Of a DNA stretch of 64,000 bases, positions 43,817-52,165 are shown piece after piece (the first letter of the stretch is position 1; the number at the start of each line of letters is the position of its first letter). The position numbers and the translations under genes were made by a program. The DNA is taken from the NCBI RefSeq assembly GCF_004364345.1, contig NZ_SOCA01000001.1, positions 372,001 through 436,000 on the forward strand. The letters are read 5' to 3'. The stretch comes from Prosthecobacter fusiformis. GTDB lineage: Bacteria; Verrucomicrobiota; Verrucomicrobiia; Verrucomicrobiales; Verrucomicrobiaceae. A model generated the notes under the pieces. That model was not told the origin of the DNA. It saw only the letters and a list, made by a program, of their open reading frames with translations, and did not search any database.

Positions 43817-45295
43817 ATGCAGACCTCCCCAGCATCCACGGACACCCAGGCTGACAACCTTCGCCGCGCGGCGATTGACAAGTCGGTCAAAGGCCCGGTG
43901 CTCTTCCTCTTCCTGAACGGTGCCTTCTGGCTCATGGCCTCCACCATCCTTGGAGTCATCGCCGCCATTACCCAGTTCGCTCCTGATTTCCTCGGCCCTT
44001 GCAGCGTATTTCAATATGGCCGCATCCAGCCCACCCACATCAATGCTCTTGTTTACGGCTGGGGTGTCCAGGCAGGCCTTGGTGCCATGCTTTGGATCAT
44101 GGCACGGCGCTCTGGACAGGAACTCCGCAGTGGAAAAAGCATCCTCTATGTTGCGGCCATTTTCTGGAACATCGCTGTCACCATCGGCCTCGTTGCTATC
44201 CTTCTCGGCAAAAGCACCTCCATGCAGTGGCTGGAAATGCCCTCCTTCATCTGGCCCGTCCTGTTGATCTGCTTCCTCGCTTTTGCCTGGCCCATGGTAT
44301 TCATGTTTGGCCGCGCCTTCCGTCCTGAAGGATTCATGGTCAGCACTTGGTATATCCTCGCTGCCTGCTTCTGGTTCCCCTGGATCTTTGTCACCGCCAA
44401 CGTTGCCCTGCATTGCCTTCCTGGTCTGGGTGCTCTTGGCGCTGGTATCAATGCCTGGTATGTGCACACGGTCATCCTTCTCTTCTTTGCCCCTGTTGCC
44501 CTCGGTGCCGCTTATTACTTCATTCCTAAAATCACGGGTCAGCCCATCGCCAGTTCCCAGCTTTCCCAGATTGGTTTCTGGCTCCTGGCAGTTCTCGGTG
44601 GCTGGACGGGTATGCAACAATACATGGGCGGCCCTCTTCCCGCCTGGATGCCTGCCGTCGGCGCCGCCGCCAGCATGCTCCTTCTGATTCCCGTTGGTGT
44701 CGTCGGTCTCAACCATCACCTGACCACCCTGGGTAAGCACAGCATGGTCGCCTCCAGCCCGACTCTGCGCTTCGTTTTCTTCGGTGCTCTGTTCTATCCC
44801 GTCAGTGGTGCCATCCTGGCCCTGATCTCCAATTTCTCCACCGGTGCCGTCCTCCAGTTCACGCAGGCCTCCTACGGGTTCCAGATCGTCGCAGTCTATG
44901 GCTTCTTCAGCATGACCATCTTCGGTGCGATTTACTACATCGTGCCACGCCTCACCGGCTGTGAATGGCTCTCCGTCAGCCTTATCCGCAACCACTTCTG
45001 GTTCTCCGTTTACGGCATCGGTGCCATCGTCGTGACCAGCCTCGTCGCAGGTGCCCAGCAGGGCGGCGACCTCAACTCTCCAGAAATGTGGGACCAGGAC
45101 TTCATGCAGCTCGCTCTGAACCTTCGCCCTTACATCATCGCCCGCGCCATCGCCTGGGCCTTGATCACCTGGTCCAATGTTTGGTTCCTCATCCATCTCA
45201 TGCTCATGGTGGCCGGTCTTGGCCGCCGCAGCTCCTCCCCGACGCTGCTTGAACATGACCACGACGAAGCCCTTTCCCACGCCGCCCACGCATGA
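43817..45295 (+). CDS. CcoN homologue (cbb3 oxidase subunit I fold) lacking most metal ligands
   Basis: 492-residue polytopic protein clearly homologous to cbb3-oxidase subunit I. It keeps H74 (QPTHINALVYGW, low-spin heme ligand) and H217 (WYVH, copper ligand). The two histidines of the HH pair are Q267 and Q268 (GGWTGMQQYMG against YIWAGPHHLHY). The two helix-X histidines are F355 and I357 (YGFQIVAVYG against IGHVHSGALG), and the active-site Tyr is G261. Alignment is gap-free at both sites. It therefore cannot form a normal heme-copper centre; I infer a structural or electron-transfer role. ATG 43817 chosen; TTG 43802 is an alternative. Its last 4 bases overlap ccoO. Confidence 0.9.
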   Translation: MQTSPASTDTQADNLRRAAIDKSVKGPVLFLFLNGAFWLMASTILGVIAAITQFAPDFLGPCSVFQYGRIQPTHINALVYGWGVQAGLGAMLWIMARRSGQELRSGKSILYVAAIFWNIAVTIGLVAILLGKSTSMQWLEMPSFIWPVLLICFLAFAWPMVFMFGRAFRPEGFMVSTWYILAACFWFPWIFVTANVALHCLPGLGALGAGINAWYVHTVILLFFAPVALGAAYYFIPKITGQPIASSQLSQIGFWLLAVLGGWTGMQQYMGGPLPAWMPAVGAAASMLLLIPVGVVGLNHHLTTLGKHSMVASSPTLRFVFFGALFYPVSGAILALISNFSTGAVLQFTQASYGFQIVAVYGFFSMTIFGAIYYIVPRLTGCEWLSVSLIRNHFWFSVYGIGAIVVTSLVAGAQQGGDLNSPEMWDQDFMQLALNLRPYIIARAIAWALITWSNVWFLIHLMLMVAGLGRRSSSPTLLEHDHDEALSHAAHA

Positions 45296-45978
45296 GCCAG
45301 TTCCGCACGTTTATCCTCGCCCTCGTCGCCAGCTTCGGACTCCCCTGGCTGTGCCTGATCGTCATCCCGGCGGTCAAATATCAGGCACTCACCCAGGTAG
45401 CCTATGACAAGGACACCGATGGCATTGAAGGCCTCTATCCTCCCGCCCCCATCAACCGCCAGGGACAGCTCGTCTATGCCCGCGAAGGTTGTGTTCAGTG
45501 CCATACCCAGATGATCCGCCCGACCCAGCTCGCCCTGGATGGCTGGCGCAAAGGATGGGGCATGGACCAGGACGCACGTCCACCGGCCCCTGTCCGCTCC
45601 AACAACATGCGTGATTACCTCGGCGAGCCTTTCGCTTTCCTCGGTGTCCAGCGCAACGGTCCTGATCTTTCCAATTACGGCTGGCGCGCCCCTGAGCGTG
45701 CTCTCATCCATCAGATGCTCTATGCTCCCCGTACCCTTCACGACTGGTCCAACATGCCCGCCTTCACGCATCTCTACAAAGAGCGTCTGGCTCAAGGCCC
45801 TGTATCTTCCGTAGCCCTGAAGCTGCCGAAGAAGTTCCCTCTGAAAGAAGGTTATGAAGTCATCCCCACACCTGAAGCCGAAGCTCTCGTGGACTACCTG
45901 CTTTCCCTGAAAAAAGACTATCCCGTCCCTGGTGATCCCGCCGCCGTCGCAGCCGCCCCTGCTGCAGCCAAGAAATAA
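45292..45978 (+). CDS. ccoO: CcoO-like monoheme cytochrome c
   Basis: 228 residues. One N-terminal membrane helix (about 7-26) precedes a heme site CVQCH (C67-H71) in the context REGCVQCHTQMIRPT, diagnostic for CcoO of cbb3 oxidase. A Met in DWSNMPAF near 164 is the likely second axial ligand. The gene overlaps the CcoN homologue by 4 bases, as in ordinary cco operons. Unlike its membrane partner, the cytochrome looks intact, so it may still carry electrons. Ala-rich tail. Confidence 0.87.
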   Translation: MSQFRTFILALVASFGLPWLCLIVIPAVKYQALTQVAYDKDTDGIEGLYPPAPINRQGQLVYAREGCVQCHTQMIRPTQLALDGWRKGWGMDQDARPPAPVRSNNMRDYLGEPFAFLGVQRNGPDLSNYGWRAPERALIHQMLYAPRTLHDWSNMPAFTHLYKERLAQGPVSSVALKLPKKFPLKEGYEVIPTPEAEALVDYLLSLKKDYPVPGDPAAVAAAPAAAKK

Positions 45979-46005
45979 CCCCCGGAACACTCGAGACCCC
46001 CGCCC

Positions 46006-46728
46006 ATGAGCGCTCCTTCCTCCTTCCCCAATCCTGACAGCAATGATCTGGACCGCCTCCACGCCGCTGTGAAGCGTGAAAAGGCCGATCTGGAACCCGG
46101 TCGCGAACCCGCACCCATGTGGGTCCTCTTCCTGTTCATGATCATCGCCATCATAGCTGGTGGCCAGCTCGGCCCCATGGCTGGTGGCTTCAGCTTCGAT
46201 GTTAGCAACCCATTTGCAGCCAGCAACTTCGGCGATCCCCGTGGTAGCAACAAGGATCCAGGCGCAGGGGCCGATCCATTCCAGGTCGCCATGAAAAAAG
46301 GTGCCAGCGGTTATGCCGTCTGCGGCGGTTGCCACCAGGGCAGCGGCCTCGGCTTGGCCGGTCAGTATCCTCCTCTCGCAGGCTCCGAATGGGTCCTCGG
46401 CGGCACAGAGCGCCTCATCCGCGTCGTCCAGCACGGTCTCGTCGGTCAGGTCACCGTCAAAGGTCAGAACTACAATTTCCCTGGTGGGATGCAGGGCTTC
46501 GGAGCTGCCATGTCCGCTGGAGATCTAGCCAACGTCCTGACCTACATCCGCAATAACTGGGGTAACGAAGGAACCATGATCACAAAGGAAATGGTCGAAA
46601 AAGTCCGCGCTGAAGAAAAGCGCGCTACCCAGTGGACCATGGCCGACCTCGAAGCTTTCAAAGATAAAAACGTCCCCGGTGATATTCCAGCAGGCCCGGG
46701 CGCGACAGCCGCCGCTCCGGCCCCGTAA
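46006..46728 (+). CDS. Membrane-anchored monoheme cytochrome c (CcoP-like position)
   Basis: 240 residues. A hydrophilic N-terminal stretch (1-38) is followed by a membrane helix (about 39-58), then a cytochrome domain with CGGCH (C106-H110), and GMQGFGAAMSAGDLANVLTYI with the Met for the sixth ligand. It occupies the position of ccoP but has one heme rather than two. A charged helix and Ala/Pro tail follow. It probably passes electrons between the ActE/CcoO cytochromes and the aa3 oxidase. Confidence 0.83.
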   Translation: MSAPSSFPNPDSNDLDRLHAAVKREKADLEPGREPAPMWVLFLFMIIAIIAGGQLGPMAGGFSFDVSNPFAASNFGDPRGSNKDPGAGADPFQVAMKKGASGYAVCGGCHQGSGLGLAGQYPPLAGSEWVLGGTERLIRVVQHGLVGQVTVKGQNYNFPGGMQGFGAAMSAGDLANVLTYIRNNWGNEGTMITKEMVEKVRAEEKRATQWTMADLEAFKDKNVPGDIPAGPGATAAAPAP

Positions 46729-46973
46729 TCGAGATTCCCTTTTCAATGTTCCGTTCATGGCAATCTGTTTCCCGCAAGGCTCCTCCGGCAGCCTCTGAGG
46801 CAACATTGCCTGACCTCTCGTCATCACTGAAAAATTCGGCCTTCCCCGCTCTCATCATCGAGAGTTCTGGAGCGCCGGATTTCTTTTCATTCCAGTCCCC
46901 TTTTTGATCGTCAATCCCACGACCTTCACCCCCTTTCTCACGTAGCTTTCAAGGTCCCTTTTCAATTCAATCT

Positions 46974-48929
46974 ATGAGCGCCGCCGCCACCACCCACGAT
47001 CACTCCCATGGAGCCGATCATGCGCATGATCACCACGAGCCGGGATTCTTCGGCAAGTATATCTTCTCCTGTGACCACAAGGTCATCGGCATCCAATATG
47101 GTCTCAGCGGCCTTCTCTTCCTTCTGCTCGGCTTCTTCCTGATGCTGCTCATGCGCTGGAGCATCGCCTTCCCTGGCCAGACCGTCCCGGGACTGCTGTT
47201 TGTAGAAAACCTCCCGCTCATTGGCCCCTTCTTCCACGATGCCATCGGCCGTTGGGCCCCAGGCGGCATCGTCAATGGCGAGCTCTACAACATGCTCGGT
47301 GCCATGCACGGCACCATCATGGTGTTCCTCGGCATTGTGCCTCTCGGTTTCGCTGGCTTTGTGAATTTCGTCATGCCACTTCAGATCGGCACGATCGATA
47401 TGGCGTTCCCGAAACTGAACATGTGGAGCTTCTGGCTCTTCTTCGTCAGCGGCGTCATGATGCTCGCCAGTTTCTTCGTTGGCACCGGCTCCGTCCAGAC
47501 CGGCTGGACAATGTATTCCCCCCTCGCCTCCACCACCACCCTCGCTGTCACCAACATTTGGATGCACGGCCACACTTGGTGGTTGATGGCCATGGTCTTC
47601 AATATCTCCGCCTCCCTTCTCGGCTCCGTGAACGTGATCACCACCGTGATCAACCTCCGCGCCAAGGGCATGACCTGGATGCGCATGCCCTTCTTCTGCT
47701 GGGCCATGTTCGTCACCAGCTTCCTGCTTCTGCTCGCCTTCCCTCCTCTTGAAGTCGCCGCCATCCTCCAGCTTGTGGATCGCGTCTTCGGTGCCAGCTT
47801 CTTCCTCCCGACCGGCCTCATGGAAGGCGGCCAGCACCTGGACATCTCCGGTGGTGGTTCTCCTCTCCTTTACCAGCATCTTTTCTGGTTCCTGGCCCAC
47901 CCTGAGGTGTACGTTCTCATTCTCCCCGCCTTCGCCATCCTGGCTGAAGTCATCCCGGCCAATACCCGCCGCCCTCTTTGGGGATACAAGTCCATGGTCT
48001 ATGCCGCCCTCACACTCGGCTTCCTCAGCTTCCTCGTCTGGGCTCACCACATGTACCTGACCGGCATGGGTACCATGATGTCCACTTACTTCCAGATCAC
48101 CACGGTGCTCATCTCCGTCCCTTCCGTGATCCTTCTGACAGGACTCATGATCTCCCTCTGGGGCGGCTCCATCCGCTTCACCCCACAGATGCTTTTCGCA
48201 TCCGCCTTTCTGCCCATGTTCGGTATCGGCGGTCTCACCGGTCTGCCTCTGGCCTTCACCTTCATTGACCTTGCCCTTCACGATACCTATTACGTCATCG
48301 GCCACTTCCATTACGTCGTTGCCCCCGGCACCATCTTTGCCCTCTTCGCAGGCATTTATCACTGGTATCCGAAGATCACAGGCCGCTACATGAGCGACTT
48401 CCTCGGCAAGCTCCACTTCTGGCCTTCTCTGCTGGGTATGAATCTGATCTTTGCTCCGATGTTCATTCAGGGCATGGGCGGCTTCCACCGTCGCTGGTAT
48501 GATGGCGGCAAATACTTCGAACAGACCAGCGGCGCTTCCAACTGGGTCACCAAGCTCACCTCGGACTTCTTCGGCATCTTCGGCATGGATGTCCCGAATA
48601 ACCTCCTCGGCCTGAACGTCCTCATGTCCGTCGGTGCATTCATCCTCGCCCTCGGCCAGGTGCCGTTCATCCTGAACGTCTTCCTCAGCATCAAAGGCGG
48701 CAAGAAGTCCAACAGCGACAACCCATGGAATTGCACCACGCTCGAGTGGGCCACTCCGACACCGCCTCCGCACGGCAACTTCCTGTTTGAACCCGTCGTC
48801 GTTCGTGGTCCCTACGAGTATAGCGTCCCCAACTGCACCCAGGACTTCCTGCCACAGTGGGAAAGCGAGCCCGGCAAAGCCGCTGTGGCCCCTGCTTCCA
48901 CCACGCCTGCCCCCGCCGCTCATCATTGA
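46974..48929 (+). CDS. ctaD: Cytochrome c oxidase subunit I, aa3 type
   Basis: 651-residue, about 12-helix catalytic subunit of a proton-pumping aa3-type oxidase. All ligands are present: H112 (heme a), H309 and cross-linked Y313 (WFLAHPEVY), H358-H359 (WAHHMYLTG), H444 and H446 (VIGHFHYV). A K-channel-type Lys is seen in WGYKSM. The first 22 residues are His-rich (THDHSHGADHAHDHH), a feature shared with other subunits here. An extended C-terminal tail of about 70 residues is rich in Pro. The gap of 245 bases before it contains no convincing gene. Confidence 0.96.
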   Translation: MSAAATTHDHSHGADHAHDHHEPGFFGKYIFSCDHKVIGIQYGLSGLLFLLLGFFLMLLMRWSIAFPGQTVPGLLFVENLPLIGPFFHDAIGRWAPGGIVNGELYNMLGAMHGTIMVFLGIVPLGFAGFVNFVMPLQIGTIDMAFPKLNMWSFWLFFVSGVMMLASFFVGTGSVQTGWTMYSPLASTTTLAVTNIWMHGHTWWLMAMVFNISASLLGSVNVITTVINLRAKGMTWMRMPFFCWAMFVTSFLLLLAFPPLEVAAILQLVDRVFGASFFLPTGLMEGGQHLDISGGGSPLLYQHLFWFLAHPEVYVLILPAFAILAEVIPANTRRPLWGYKSMVYAALTLGFLSFLVWAHHMYLTGMGTMMSTYFQITTVLISVPSVILLTGLMISLWGGSIRFTPQMLFASAFLPMFGIGGLTGLPLAFTFIDLALHDTYYVIGHFHYVVAPGTIFALFAGIYHWYPKITGRYMSDFLGKLHFWPSLLGMNLIFAPMFIQGMGGFHRRWYDGGKYFEQTSGASNWVTKLTSDFFGIFGMDVPNNLLGLNVLMSVGAFILALGQVPFILNVFLSIKGGKKSNSDNPWNCTTLEWATPTPPPHGNFLFEPVVVRGPYEYSVPNCTQDFLPQWESEPGKAAVAPASTTPAPAAHH

Positions 48930-48968
48930 TCTGAGCCTGCCCTGAAAACCTGAGCACTCCCTTTCGCA

Positions 48969-50378
48969 ATGGATATCCCCTACACAGTCACCGCCCGCCC
49001 AGACACGGGCCTATACAATGCCAAAGTCGGCATCTGGCTTTTCCTCGCCTCTGAGGTGATGCTCTTCGGCGGCCTCTTTTCTTCTTACATCTTCCTGCGC
49101 GTCGGGGCCGACTACCACTGGCCTGTGCATGAGCTGAACGTCACCATGGGTTTCATCAATACCCTGGTGCTTATCTTCTCCTCCGTCACGGTCCTTCTGG
49201 CTTGGGCTAACCTCAAGTTGCGCAAAATTGGTAAATTCAGGCTCTACATGACCCTCACGGTGCTCTGCGCCATGACGTTCATGGTCATCAAGGCCTTCGA
49301 ATACAAATCCAAGTTTGAGCATTATGCCGTCAAGCTCACGGATGGCACCTTCCTCACCGGCCACCTTCCTCACGGCTACGAAATCACCTTTGGTGAAGCC
49401 ACCGATTTCACCATGACCATCGCAGGTGAAAACAAGGCCATTGATGCAGACCCAGCGGACTACATCCTTCCTTACATCGTCGGTGAAGCCCCCACCTTTA
49501 AGCTCGCTTCCGGTGAAGAACTCTCCCTGGATTCCTCCAGCTTCGGCGACTTCCAGAAAAAGACCGTCAAGGCTGCTGAAGACGCCCTCGAAAAACGACG
49601 TGCTGACCTCCGTGCCAAGGGCAAAGAGGCTGAAGCCAAAAAACTCAACATCGTCCCGGACACCACCGTCAAACTCACCGCCTCCCAGCCGATCACCATC
49701 AAGGTCAAACCTTCCAAAATTCTCGGCTATTCCGCATCCACCATCACCTTTGCTGACGGCACCACCGCCACCGGCAAACTCCTGGATGACAAAATGGTCC
49801 TAGAAGTGGACGGAGTCGATGCACGTTCTGTCCCCGATGCTGAAAACTCACTCGCCTGGAGCAGCAACTACCTCGGCGAGGGCTGGAAAAAAGCCTTTAT
49901 CGAAAACCGCGACCACGCCCAGGCTGAGTTCAAAGAAAAATATCCTTCTCGCGATCCTCAAAAGAGTGCAACCCACCAGAAGGAATCTTTCTATCTGCAT
50001 ATCAAATCCGCCACCCCTCCTGCAGCCCACGCTGAAGGCGAACACAAAGCGGAAGCCGCAGCCACAGAACATGGCGATGACCACGCTGGTCACGGTCACC
50101 ATCCTGAAGTGACCCTGGAGAAAAAAGACATCGCTTTTTACTCCAATTACACGCCAAAGCTGAACACCTATTACGCCATCTATTTCACCCTCACGGGTCT
50201 CCATGGCCTTCACGTCGTCGCCGGTGCTCTGGTCCTCACCTACTTCCTGCTTTTTGATGGCAAGATGCTTCGCAACGACCCTGAGCGCCTCGCCAACCGC
50301 GTCGAAGTCGGTGGTCTCTTCTGGCATTTTGTGGACTTGGTCTGGATCTTCCTGTTCCCTCTCCTTTATCTCCTTTAA
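48969..50378 (+). CDS. ctaE: Cytochrome c oxidase subunit III with a large soluble insertion
   Basis: 469 residues, over twice the usual about 200. The first three helices (about 21-45, 59-82, 91-110) and the last two (about 399-429, 449-468) are recognisable subunit III (LFLASEVMLFGGLFSSYIFL, TGLHGLHVVAGA, WHFVDLVWIFLFPLLY). Between them, residues about 118-393 form a soluble beta/helical domain (FADGTTATGKLLDDK, VKLTDGTFLTG), ending in a His-rich strip (about 354-378). Orientation relative to the membrane is not certain. The insertion is in frame and continuous; no intron or frameshift is indicated. Confidence 0.93.
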   Translation: MDIPYTVTARPDTGLYNAKVGIWLFLASEVMLFGGLFSSYIFLRVGADYHWPVHELNVTMGFINTLVLIFSSVTVLLAWANLKLRKIGKFRLYMTLTVLCAMTFMVIKAFEYKSKFEHYAVKLTDGTFLTGHLPHGYEITFGEATDFTMTIAGENKAIDADPADYILPYIVGEAPTFKLASGEELSLDSSSFGDFQKKTVKAAEDALEKRRADLRAKGKEAEAKKLNIVPDTTVKLTASQPITIKVKPSKILGYSASTITFADGTTATGKLLDDKMVLEVDGVDARSVPDAENSLAWSSNYLGEGWKKAFIENRDHAQAEFKEKYPSRDPQKSATHQKESFYLHIKSATPPAAHAEGEHKAEAAATEHGDDHAGHGHHPEVTLEKKDIAFYSNYTPKLNTYYAIYFTLTGLHGLHVVAGALVLTYFLLFDGKMLRNDPERLANRVEVGGLFWHFVDLVWIFLFPLLYLL

Positions 50379-50414
50379 TCGACGGCTCTCCCTTCACCTC
50401 TTTTCCTTACCGTT

Positions 50415-50744
50415 ATGGCCGACAGTCACGAAGAAATTTACAAGTCGATCAAGAAGATCAAAATCATTGGCTGGGTGCTGGCCGTGTTTACTGGCATCAC
50501 AGTGGGCCTTTCCTATGTGGAGCTTCCCACCCATAGCATGAACATCCTGGTCGGCATGATCGTCGCCTCATTCAAGGCCGCCCTCGTCGCTCTAATTTTC
50601 ATGCACTTGAATCACGAGGCCAAGCTGATCTACAAAATCCTCGCCTTCACCGCAGCCTTCGCCATCGCTCTCTTCTTCCTGTTCGTATTCTCTGCACACG
50701 ATCCTCTCGTCTTCAGCGGATTTTACGACAACAACAACGAGTAA
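50415..50744 (+). CDS. ctaF: Cytochrome c oxidase subunit IV (caa3/COX4-prokaryotic type)
   Basis: 109 residues with three hydrophobic helices (about 18-35, 44-66, 72-93). The pattern FKAALVALIFMHLNHE is the family hallmark of prokaryotic COX IV, a small subunit that stabilises the oxidase. Typical length and position after subunit III. Confidence 0.88.
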   Translation: MADSHEEIYKSIKKIKIIGWVLAVFTGITVGLSYVELPTHSMNILVGMIVASFKAALVALIFMHLNHEAKLIYKILAFTAAFAIALFFLFVFSAHDPLVFSGFYDNNNE

Positions 50745-50758
50745 TCGACACCACGCTC

Positions 50759-50965
50759 ATGTCACTCAAGCACTTCCACATCGTCTTCCTGTTTTTCGCT
50801 ATCCTGAGCGATCTTGGGTTCTGGCTGTGGACCCGCATGCTCCCTGAGCAGGCGGCTGCACTCGGAGTGGCTGGCTTGGGTTCCTTCGCCGGTTGGCTCA
50901 GCATCGTCATGACCGCCTATGGCGTGTGGTACATCTTCAAAAAGAGCCGCACCATCATTGTCTGA
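50759..50965 (+). CDS. Tiny two-helix membrane protein in oxidase operon
   Basis: 68 residues with two predicted helices (about 6-25 and 40-60) joined by a loop with EQAAALGVAG. It starts 14 bases after subunit IV and ends 21 bases before the next tiny gene, so it belongs to the operon. It is not a standard oxidase subunit that I recognise; it may be a lineage-specific accessory or assembly subunit. Confidence 0.62.
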   Translation: MSLKHFHIVFLFFAILSDLGFWLWTRMLPEQAAALGVAGLGSFAGWLSIVMTAYGVWYIFKKSRTIIV

Positions 50966-50986
50966 CCCCTGCCCCTTGCACTTCTT

Positions 50987-51178
50987 ATGAACACGCACCT
51001 CTTCCAGCTTGCCTGTGCCACCTGCCGTCCAGATCCGGGCAGCCTCATGGCCCAGGCTCAGGACATGGCCGTGCTAGTCATGCTTGGTTTCCTCGTCCTC
51101 GGCATGGGTGCCGTGGGCCTCATTTTCCTCAACTTCGCCCGCAAACAAAGCCGTCTCTCCGCTGACGTGCAGCTTTAA
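50987..51178 (+). CDS. Tiny single-helix membrane protein with CxxC in oxidase operon
   Basis: 63 residues. The start MNTHLFQLACATCRPDP carries a CATC motif (Cys 10 and 13) on the periplasmic or membrane edge, followed by one helix (about 28-48) and a short basic tail. The gene lies between another tiny membrane gene and subunit II. The CxxC without a following His is not a heme site; it could bind copper or form a disulfide. Function unknown. Confidence 0.6.
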   Translation: MNTHLFQLACATCRPDPGSLMAQAQDMAVLVMLGFLVLGMGAVGLIFLNFARKQSRLSADVQL

Positions 51179-51198
51179 TATCTCCCCCTGAATCTCTC

Positions 51199-51996
51199 AT
51201 GAGCGTCTCTGACATCAATACCTGGATCGGCATCACCCAAAACGCCTCCGAGCACGGCGGTCTCGTGGACCACATGCTCGGCTTCGTCCACTGGTTCATG
51301 CTCGCCCTCTTCGTCGGCTGGTCCATCTTCCTCATCATCGCCTTCACTCGCTTCCGCCAGACGAAGAACGCCAAGGCTGACTACTACGGCGTGCGCGGCC
51401 ATGCCTCCACCCATATTGAAATCGGCGTCGTCGTCGTGGAAGCCATCCTCCTCCTCGGTTTCGCCTTCCCTCTCTGGTCCCGTCAGGCCGATGACTTCCC
51501 GACTAGCCCGGACACCATCAAAATGCGCGCCCTTGGCGAAAAATTCCTTTGGAATTTCCAGTATCCTGGCGATGACCTCATGCTCAGCACCTGGAACATG
51601 AAGGGCATCTCTCCAGCCAACGTCACCGGCCGTGACCTCCTGGACCCCAATGGCAAGGACGACTTCATCAACCCCGGCACGATGAAGCTTCCTGTCGGTC
51701 GCCCCGTCATTGTCGATGTCGCCAGCAAAGACGTCATTCATAACCTCGCCCTCGTCCCCATGCGCTCTGCACAGGATGCCATCCCTGGTGTCAAAGCACA
51801 CATGTGGTTCAAGCCAGTGAAAACCGGGACTTGGGACATCATTTGCGGTCAGCTTTGCGGCCCAGGCCACGCCCAGATGAAGGCCGTGCTTGAAGTCGTC
51901 GAAGGCAAAGAATTCGACGAATGGGCCAAGGAGCAGTCCGCCAGTGCCGCCGCCAAATCAGCCGCCCTCAATGCGCCTGTGGCTGCTGCTCAGTAA
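51199..51996 (+). CDS. ctaC: Cytochrome c oxidase subunit II with CuA site
   Basis: 265 residues. Two membrane helices (about 31-50 and 75-95) precede a cupredoxin domain with a complete CuA site: H181 (DVIHNLAL), C216, C220, H224 and M227 (CGQLCGPGHAQM). The usual Glu in CSELCG is Gln218, whose ligation is through the backbone. It receives electrons from cytochrome c and passes them to subunit I. There is no fused cytochrome domain, so it is aa3, not caa3, in the strict sense. Placed after subunits I, III and IV, an uncommon order. A strong terminator follows. Confidence 0.94.
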   Translation: MSVSDINTWIGITQNASEHGGLVDHMLGFVHWFMLALFVGWSIFLIIAFTRFRQTKNAKADYYGVRGHASTHIEIGVVVVEAILLLGFAFPLWSRQADDFPTSPDTIKMRALGEKFLWNFQYPGDDLMLSTWNMKGISPANVTGRDLLDPNGKDDFINPGTMKLPVGRPVIVDVASKDVIHNLALVPMRSAQDAIPGVKAHMWFKPVKTGTWDIICGQLCGPGHAQMKAVLEVVEGKEFDEWAKEQSASAAAKSAALNAPVAAAQ

Positions 51997-52028
51997 TTTC
52001 AGCACCCACCTGCTCAGACTCTTTCGGG

Positions 52029-52067
52029 ATGTCCCGCTTCTGATCAGGAGCGGGACATTTTTTTTTT
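52029..52067 (+). terminator. Strong intrinsic terminator after subunit II
   Basis: Arms ATGTCCCGCT (52029-52038) and AGCGGGACAT (52049-52058) form a perfect 10-bp stem closing on TCTGATCAGG, followed by a run of nine T. It marks the end of the structural operon; the following heme genes need their own promoter or readthrough. Confidence 0.92.
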
Positions 52068-52109
52068 GCCCCGCTTTTGAGAAAACCACATCCACTCATC
52101 GCCCCCCAT

Positions 52110-52149
<40 letters not shown>

Positions 52150-52165
52150 AGACCGCACCTCTCCC

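Noticed and set aside
43466-45289. 607-codon minus-strand frame opposite the CcoN homologue
   Set aside because: Shadow frame; the plus-strand product aligns with CcoN throughout.
46746-46907. A 53-codon open frame (starts MFRSWQS) in the gap before ctaD
   Set aside because: No ribosome site, no hydrophobic or family pattern, and low-complexity Ser/Pro content. The gap is more likely leader or spacer DNA.
46962-48926. 654-codon minus-strand frame opposite ctaD
   Set aside because: Gly/Glu/Asp/His-rich complement of a membrane-protein gene with complete oxidase ligands; no independent motif.
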